Shown here piece after piece: positions 5,761 to 9,156 of a DNA stretch of 9,156 nt (position 1 is its first letter; every line of letters starts with the position of its first letter). The stretch comes from Ectothiorhodospiraceae bacterium (GTDB lineage Bacteria > Pseudomonadota > Gammaproteobacteria > Thiohalomonadales > Thiohalomonadaceae). A program made the translations under genes and the position numbers. Location of the stretch: assembly GCA_007125455.1 (NCBI GenBank), contig SLDE01000145.1:1-9156 (forward strand), read 5' to 3'. The notes under the pieces were generated by a model, which saw nothing but the letters and a program-made list of their open reading frames with translations, did no database searches and was not told where the DNA came from.

Positions 5761-5909
5761 ACCGCATTCAATGCGCCGCCGGATACACCACAGCAATGTA
5801 TTCAGCTGCGGTTCGGTCCCACAGGCCAAACCGTGAAACACGGCGCAATGGATGATGGAGGAGTCATACCAATAAGATTGTTGCCGACCATAAGGTCGGC
5901 ATTTTTTTT
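5761..5909 (+). ncRNA. Probable structured small RNA or leader RNA, unknown family (about 149 nt)
   Basis: It lies between a near-consensus promoter and a strong terminator. Visible structure, in order: hairpin CGCAT-TCA-ATGCG (5763-5775); stem GGATACA/TGTATTC (5781-5787 with 5797-5803, one G-U pair); stem CGGTTCGG/CCAAACCG (5809-5816 with 5826-5833, one mismatch), which competes with hairpin CCGTG-AAA-CACGG (5831-5843); a purine-rich open stretch holding three GGA triplets (about 5850-5862); then the terminator hairpin. I do not recognise a known family: the 6S, SRP, tmRNA, RNase P and TPP signatures I know are absent. One alternative is a riboswitch or attenuator leader for the LOG gene that begins 49 bp later. 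Another is a CsrA/RsmA-binding RNA, suggested weakly by the GGA cluster. A 19-codon frame (ATG at 5797) lies inside but lacks support as a gene. Confidence 0.65.
5883..5909 (+). terminator. Rho-independent terminator of the second small RNA
   Basis: GCCGACC (5883-5889), loop ATAA and GGTCGGC (5894-5900) form a 7-bp stem followed by A and eight T (5902-5909). No plus-strand protein gene ends upstream (the nearest plus-strand gene is engB, 3.8 kb away), so the terminator itself is evidence for a short transcript here. Confidence 0.92.
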
Positions 5910-5919
5910 GCCATGCGGT

Positions 5920-5925
5920 TATACT
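5920..5925 (+). promoter_or_regulatory. Possible -10 element for the LOG operon
   Basis: TATACT (5 of 6 consensus bases) sits just after the small RNA terminator and 32 bp before the chosen LOG start codon. No good -35 element lies at the right distance, so an activator may be required. If transcription begins near 5932, the upstream ATG at 5913 cannot be the start. Confidence 0.35.
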
Positions 5926-5957
5926 CGGATCATCGCTTACCAACACACGGCAACCCT

Positions 5958-6677
5958 ATGGACAAGGACAAGACCCGCCACCACGGCGTGATCCCCGACG
6001 ACAGCATGCTCACCCGCGAGTCCTGGAAGATCTTCCAGATCATGGCGGAGTTCGTCGAGGGCTTCGAACGACTGGCCGAGATCCGCCCCTCAGTAAGCAT
6101 CTTCGGCTCGGCACGCACCCCGGTCGATCACCCCTACTACAAGCTCACCGAAGACATCGCCTTCGCCCTCTCCGAGGCCGGCTTTTCCGTGGTCAGTGGC
6201 GGCGGTCCCGGCATCATGGAGGCCGCCAACAAGGGAGCCTACGCAGGCAAATCCCCCTCCATCGGCCTGAATATCCAGCTGCCCCATGAGCAGAGCGGCA
6301 ATCCCTACCAGGATATCCGCCTGACCTTCCGGCACTTTTTCTCCCGCAAGGTGATGTTCGTCAAATACGCCACCGCCTACGTGGTGATGCCCGGCGGCTT
6401 TGGCACCCTCGACGAGCTGGCCGAGATCCTCACCCTGGTCCAAACCGGCAAGACCCGCCGCATCCCCATCATCCTGGTCTGCGAACCCTTCTGGCGTGGC
6501 CTGATCGACTGGATCGGCAGCACCATGGTAGAAGAGGGAGTGATCAGCGCGGAAGACCTCGACCTGTTCCAGATCCTCGACACCCCCAAACAGGTAGTCG
6601 ATGCGATCTTCAACCACTACGAAACCTGCGGCTTCGAGCCTTCGGCCGAAGAACGCGAAATCCTGCTCGACCTGTAA
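5958..6677 (+). CDS. LOG-family nucleoside monophosphate phosphoribohydrolase (TIGR00730-type)
   Basis: 239-residue Rossmann-fold protein of the LOG ('lysine decarboxylase-like') family. Members cleave the N-glycosidic bond of nucleoside 5'-monophosphates, such as cytokinin ribotides in plants or AMP and related nucleotides in bacteria, releasing base and ribose 5-phosphate. They are not decarboxylases despite old annotations. Visible motifs: SIFGSART (47-54), the phosphate-binding SGGGPGIMEAAN (80-91), FFSRKVMF (127-134) and the catalytic signature PGGFGTLDE (145-153) with its essential Glu. The exact substrate cannot be read from sequence. An upstream in-frame ATG at 5913 lies 3 bp after the small RNA terminator's T-run with no ribosome binding site, so the ATG at 5958 is preferred, although its own site is also weak. 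DUF2782 follows after 9 bp, which indicates an operon. Confidence 0.9.
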   Translation: MDKDKTRHHGVIPDDSMLTRESWKIFQIMAEFVEGFERLAEIRPSVSIFGSARTPVDHPYYKLTEDIAFALSEAGFSVVSGGGPGIMEAANKGAYAGKSPSIGLNIQLPHEQSGNPYQDIRLTFRHFFSRKVMFVKYATAYVVMPGGFGTLDELAEILTLVQTGKTRRIPIILVCEPFWRGLIDWIGSTMVEEGVISAEDLDLFQILDTPKQVVDAIFNHYETCGFEPSAEEREILLDL

Positions 6678-6686
6678 GGGATCGCT

Positions 6687-7022
6687 ATGTCCAAACACTA
6701 CCTCCTGCTGCTGCCTCTCCTGCTCGCCAGCCTGACTCTTCAGGCAGATGCCCCACCGCCCCCGCCGATCCCGGACGAACTGGTGGGCCACCCCGACCTG
6801 AGCGAGCTGGACGAATTCGAGCCCGAAGTGCAGATCTTCCGCCGAGGCGAAGACACCATCGAGGAGTACCGCCTCAACGGGCGCCTCTATATGGTCAAGA
6901 TCACCCCCGCCAAGGGCCGTCCCTACTACCTCATCGACAGCGATGGCAGCGGCGTACTCAACCTGCGCCGCGAGGCGCTGGACCCACCCGAAGTGGTCAA
7001 GTGGCGCATCTTTAGCTGGTAA
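6687..7022 (+). CDS. DUF2782 family exported small protein
   Basis: 111-residue proteobacterial protein of unknown function. It has a signal peptide (about residues 1-20, Leu-rich, ending near LQADA), a proline run PPPPPIP (23-29), and then the compact conserved domain EPEVQIFRRGEDTIEEYRLNG...YMVKITP...PYYLIDSDGSG, ending in a Trp (VVKWRIFSW). The DUF2782 domain is characteristically found beside polA or thrB in Pseudomonas and relatives, and the same neighbour (thrB) is present here. The start ATG follows AAGGGA with good spacing and lies 9 bp after the LOG stop, so the two are probably translated from one mRNA. The function is unknown, and periplasmic location is inferred from the leader. 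Confidence 0.87.
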   Translation: MSKHYLLLLPLLLASLTLQADAPPPPPIPDELVGHPDLSELDEFEPEVQIFRRGEDTIEEYRLNGRLYMVKITPAKGRPYYLIDSDGSGVLNLRREALDPPEVVKWRIFSW

Positions 7023-7024
7023 CC

Positions 7025-7061
7025 CTGTCATTCCAACGGCGGGGCGGCTATGATCGCCCCG
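7025..7061 (+). promoter_or_regulatory. Candidate internal promoter/hairpin before thrB
   Basis: A 7-bp inverted repeat CGGGGCG/CGCCCCG (7040-7046 with 7055-7061) encloses an 8-nt loop containing TATGAT (7049-7054), a 5-of-6 match to the -10 consensus. CTGTCA at 7025-7030 gives a 4-of-6 -35 element with an 18-bp spacer. It could be a thrB promoter whose -10 element lies inside a dyad. There is no T-run, so termination is unlikely. Confidence 0.3.
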
Positions 7062-7083
7062 ACCCCACACACGATCACTCACC

Positions 7084-8049
7084 ATGTCTGTCTATACGGT
7101 AGTAGCGCAACACGAACTGGAACACTTCCTTACCCACTACGAGCTGGGGAAACTGATCGACTATCAAGGGATCAGTGCAGGGATAGAGAACACCAATTAC
7201 TTCGTCACCACTGGCCAGGCCCGCCTGGTACTCACCCTGTTTGAACAGCACAGCGCCGACGAAATGGGCTACTTCCTCGACCTGATGGCCTACCTGGCCG
7301 AACACCAGGTCCCCAGCGCCCACCCACTGGCCGACCGCAACGGCCACTACCTGCGCGAACTCAACGGCAAACCCGCCGCACTGGTCCAGCGCCTCAGCGG
7401 AGCCGGGCTGGAACAGCCCAACCAGGCCCAATGCCAGGCCATCGGCCAGGCCCTTGCCCATATGCACCTTGCCGGGCAGGGCTTTCCCGGTCAGCGCGAC
7501 AACGATCGCGGCCCACGCTGGTGGCACCAGACCCGCAACCTGCTGCTCGAACGCCTGGATGAGACCGATCGCCAGCTACTCGATGAAGAACTCCACTACC
7601 AGGACAGCTTCCGCCTGGCCGACCTGCCGCGCGGCGTGATCCACGCCGATCTGTTTCGCGACAATGCCCTGTTCGAAAGCGACCGCCTCACCGGCATCAT
7701 CGACTTCTACTACGCCTGCAACGACGTACTGCTCTACGACCTTGCAGTCACCGCCAACGACTGGTGCAGCCACGACAACGGCAGCCTGGACGAAGAAAAA
7801 CTACTTGGCCTGCTGCGCCACTACCACCAGACCCGCCCCCTCAGCGAGGCCGAAGGGGAGGCCTGGATCGTCATGCTGCGTGCCGCCGCGCTACGCTTCT
7901 GGCTCTCCCGCCTGCGTGACCAACTCTTCCCCCGCGAGGGCGAACTGACTCACATCAAAGACCCCACCGTGTTTCGCAACATCCTGCAACAGCGCAAACA
8001 GCAGCAGGCCCGCATCCAGGCCCTCTGGCAACAGGCCACCGCCGACTAG
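7084..8049 (+). CDS. thrB: Homoserine kinase, choline-kinase-like (ThrB type II)
   Basis: ATP-dependent homoserine kinase, making O-phosphohomoserine in the threonine pathway. The 321 residues match the Pseudomonas-type ThrB of the APH/choline kinase fold, not the GHMP-fold enzyme of E. coli. Seen: an N-terminal lobe with SAGIENTNYFV (31-41) and VLTLFE (49-54), the Brenner-type catalytic loop VIHADLFRDN (185-194) with D189 and N194, and the metal-binding IIDFYYACND (205-214) with D207. Downstream, NDWC (225-228) and the LRDQLFPREGELTHIKDP region (277-294) also follow the family. The start at 7084 (ATG) gives the typical opening 'MSVYT..V', although the ribosome binding site is weak. It is the last gene of LOG-DUF2782-thrB and is followed by two hairpins, one of them a terminator. 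The protein is complete. Confidence 0.96.
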   Translation: MSVYTVVAQHELEHFLTHYELGKLIDYQGISAGIENTNYFVTTGQARLVLTLFEQHSADEMGYFLDLMAYLAEHQVPSAHPLADRNGHYLRELNGKPAALVQRLSGAGLEQPNQAQCQAIGQALAHMHLAGQGFPGQRDNDRGPRWWHQTRNLLLERLDETDRQLLDEELHYQDSFRLADLPRGVIHADLFRDNALFESDRLTGIIDFYYACNDVLLYDLAVTANDWCSHDNGSLDEEKLLGLLRHYHQTRPLSEAEGEAWIVMLRAAALRFWLSRLRDQLFPREGELTHIKDPTVFRNILQQRKQQQARIQALWQQATAD

Positions 8050-8057
8050 CCAACAGG

Positions 8058-8081
8058 CAGCGCGCACGCATCATCGCGCTG
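8058..8081 (+). other. Extra stem-loop between thrB and its terminator
   Basis: CAGCGCG (8058-8064) and CGCGCTG (8075-8081) form a perfect 7-bp stem with a 10-nt loop, 9 bp after the thrB stop and ahead of the terminator. No T-run follows. It probably protects the mRNA 3' end. Confidence 0.45.
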
Positions 8082-8088
8082 AAGGCAT

Positions 8089-8118
8089 AAAAAAAGCCGA
8101 CTTGCGTCGGCTTTTTTT
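8089..8118. terminator. Bidirectional Rho-independent terminator between thrB and cytochrome c5
   Basis: Seven A (8089-8095), GCCGAC (8096-8101), loop TTGC, GTCGGC (8106-8111) and seven T (8112-8118) make a symmetric hairpin with a T-run on each strand. It ends thrB on the plus strand and the convergent cytochrome c5 gene on the minus strand. Confidence 0.93.
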
Positions 8119-8140
8119 GCTATCGGCCAAAGGGCTTGGC

Positions 8141-8611
8141 TTACAGGGCGTCCAGCATAAACTGAATCGCCTCACGCAGCTCATCATCGGAGCAGTTGAC
8201 GCAGGTGCCACGCGGCGGCATGGCATTCACACCGCTGATCGCGTTGCGCAACATCCCATCCATACCCTTCTCGGTAAAGCTGGCCCATGCCCCGGCATCA
8301 CCCAACATCGGCGCACCAGCAGCGCCGGTATCATGACAGGCAGCACAAGAGGTGCGATAGATGTCTTCACCGGAACGGCTCGCCGTCGGAGCCGCCGCCG
8401 CAGGGGCCGGAGCCGCCTCAGGCACAATGGGGTCGCCCGTGTTCAGACTGGCAACCGGCGCGATGCGCTCGGCCACAGCGGCCTCACTCATATCCACCGG
8501 ACCGGCACGATGCATGGAGTTGGCGAGGGCGTTCACCACCAAAACCAGCACCACGACCAGGATCAGCGCCATCAGACTGCCGCCAAAATTTGCATTGACT
8601 TTGTTGCTCAC
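8141..8611 (-). CDS. Membrane-anchored cytochrome c5-type protein
   Basis: 156-residue monoheme cytochrome. An N-terminal transmembrane anchor (about residues 13-30, Leu/Val-rich, uncleaved) is followed by a flexible linker with Ala/Pro repeats (about 63-78) and a c5-type heme domain. The heme motif is CAACH (C89, C92, H93). The axial Met is M131 in NAMPPRG, followed by the cytochrome c5 hallmark pair C137-x2-C140 (TCVNCSDDE), which forms a disulfide in this family. It is probably a periplasm-facing electron carrier tethered to the inner membrane; its partners are unknown. The start is GTG (8611), supported by AGGAG about 7 bp upstream, and the basic residue before the anchor fits. It converges on thrB across the shared terminator. 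Confidence 0.93.
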   Translation of the reverse strand: MSNKVNANFGGSLMALILVVVLVLVVNALANSMHRAGPVDMSEAAVAERIAPVASLNTGDPIVPEAAPAPAAAAPTASRSGEDIYRTSCAACHDTGAAGAPMLGDAGAWASFTEKGMDGMLRNAISGVNAMPPRGTCVNCSDDELREAIQFMLDAL

Positions 8612-8910
8612 TGTGAACTCCTGCTTGATTTATGTAATAGGAAACCTCCAGCCACGCCACCCCCGGCGGACCGCACTTAGCCCATTAGTATATCCATAAA
8701 TACCGTTTACGGGAAATCACACACCACCGTGATATCCCACAGCAAAGCCACAAACCGCAACAGTGACCACCCCGCCCCCCCCTATAGTAGGACAGGAGCA
8801 GACTTTCGTGTGGCTTCGAAACGCCAGATCCGGCCCTGGCCCCACAGCGAAGATCTTCACAAGCCCATGGACGCCAGCGGCAATGCCCGGTATCCTAATG
8901 CACCTCAACT
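8612..8910. other. 299 bp gap between cytochrome c5 and tRNA-Arg
   Basis: No gene is supported. It holds a possible minus-strand -10 element, TATACT (8693-8688), about 77 bp before the cytochrome c5 start with only a poor -35 element, and a run of eight C (8775-8782 region). A possible tRNA promoter is listed separately. Open frames here read antisense through the tRNA and look accidental. Confidence 0.4.
8868..8896 (+). promoter_or_regulatory. Candidate promoter of tRNA-Arg
   Basis: TGGACG (8868-8873) and TATCCT (8891-8896) are separated by 17 bp, each with 4 of 6 consensus matches. Initiation would fall about 8 bp before the mature tRNA 5' end. Confidence 0.35.
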
Positions 8911-8987
8911 GCGCCCGTAGCTCAGCTGGATAGAGTACCGGCTTCCGACGCCGGTGGTCAGAGGTTCGAATCCTCTCGGGCGCGCCA
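8911..8987 (+). tRNA. tRNA-Arg (anticodon CCG)
   Basis: A complete 77-nt cloverleaf with encoded CCA. The acceptor stem GCGCCCG (8911-8917) pairs with CGGGCGC (8977-8983), with G73 as discriminator. The D stem is GCTC/GAGT. The anticodon stem CCGGC/GCCGG encloses TTCCGAC, placing anticodon CCG at 8945-8947, which reads the Arg codon CGG. The variable loop is 5 nt, the T stem AGAGG/CCTCT and the T loop TTCGAAT. No intron or mismatch is apparent. It stands alone here. Confidence 0.98.
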
Positions 8988-9041
8988 CACACATGATCAG
9001 GCACTATCTGCACACCGCTTATTAGCCGCCTCATCACCTTC

Positions 9042-9057
9042 GATTCGAACCTCTGAC
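9042..9057 (-). repeat. Inverted 16-nt copy of the tRNA-Arg T-arm
   Basis: GATTCGAACCTCTGAC at 9042-9057 is the exact reverse complement of 8957-8972, the variable loop and T arm of the tRNA. The match ends at both sides. No other part of a tRNA accompanies it. Confidence 0.8.
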
Positions 9058-9077
9058 AGTGATCAAACCGGGTTCGA

Positions 9078-9149
9078 CAAAACGGCAGGATAGCCGTTTT
9101 GGTCGCTGCCCCGGCAGCGCCCCGAAGGGGTGAGCGCCAGGGATGGCGC
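9078..9149. repeat. Four back-to-back hairpins downstream of tRNA-Arg
   Basis: Perfect stems in series: CAAAACGGC/GCCGTTTTG (9078-9086 with 9093-9101), CGCTGCC/GGCAGCG (9104-9110 with 9113-9119), CCCC-GAA-GGGG (9120-9130), and GCGCCA-GGGA-TGGCGC (9134-9149) with a GNRA-type tetraloop. The first could terminate the tRNA transcript, although only TTTT is present, within the stem. The rest resembles a palindromic intergenic element. No gene is visible between 8988 and the right end. Confidence 0.6.
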
Positions 9150-9156
9150 GAAACAG

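Noticed and set aside
5913..5957. Longer start for the LOG gene (ATG at 5913)
   Set aside because: It is 3 bp after a terminator T-run, has no ribosome binding site, and precedes a likely -10 element.
6090..7085. 331-codon open frame on the minus strand
   Set aside because: It lies antisense to the LOG and DUF2782 genes, both of which have clear motifs; the translation is a low-complexity shadow.
8717..9037. 106-codon minus-strand frame containing PERIRTSDHRRRKPVLYPAE
   Set aside because: This peptide is the antisense translation of the tRNA-Arg gene, a well-known source of false protein annotations.
1..9156. CRISPR array, insertion sequence, integrase, defence or biosynthetic cluster
   Set aside because: There are no regularly spaced repeats, transposase or integrase motifs, and all confident genes are housekeeping or respiratory.

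Overview
This looks like chromosomal housekeeping DNA from a GC-rich gammaproteobacterium that relies heavily on c-type cytochromes. The evidence is a diheme cytochrome c4, a small monoheme cytochrome, a membrane-anchored cytochrome c5-type protein, and the start of a System II cytochrome c maturation protein (ResB). The block engB / small RNA / polA / DUF2782 / thrB resembles the Pseudomonas-type arrangement. System II maturation next to cytochrome c4 is more typical of betaproteobacteria and some sulfur-oxidising gammaproteobacteria. A Chromatiales-like or sulfur-oxidising relative is therefore my inference, not something the sequence proves. I see no mobile element, CRISPR array or prophage gene.

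Layout, left to right: resB start (-, partial), cytochrome c4 (-), a 515 bp gap without a convincing gene, engB (+), a probable small RNA (-) with a sigmaE/AlgU-type promoter, polA (-), a monoheme cytochrome c (-), an AT-rich regulatory stretch leading into a second probable small RNA (+), a LOG-family gene (+), DUF2782 (+), thrB (+), a bidirectional terminator, a cytochrome c5-type gene (-), tRNA-Arg(CCG) (+), and a hairpin-rich tail with no gene.

How the parts fit: the cytochromes would carry electrons in the periplasm between respiratory complexes, and ResB with its partner would attach their hemes. EngB (ribosome assembly), PolA (DNA repair and replication) and ThrB (threonine synthesis) are core functions. 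LOG-DUF2782-thrB reads as a three-gene run.

The most interesting content is non-coding. (1) Between polA and engB, exactly where E. coli has Spot 42 and Pseudomonas has ErsA, there is a promoter with sigmaE spacing (GAACTT-N15-GTCTAT), a 5' hairpin, C/U-rich anti-Shine-Dalgarno stretches and a strong terminator: a predicted RNA of about 128 nt. (2) Upstream of the LOG gene, a near-consensus sigma70 promoter (TTGACA-N17-TTTAAT) is followed by several hairpins and a textbook terminator. This predicts an RNA of about 149 nt that I do not recognise, with a 9-bp palindrome centred near -62.
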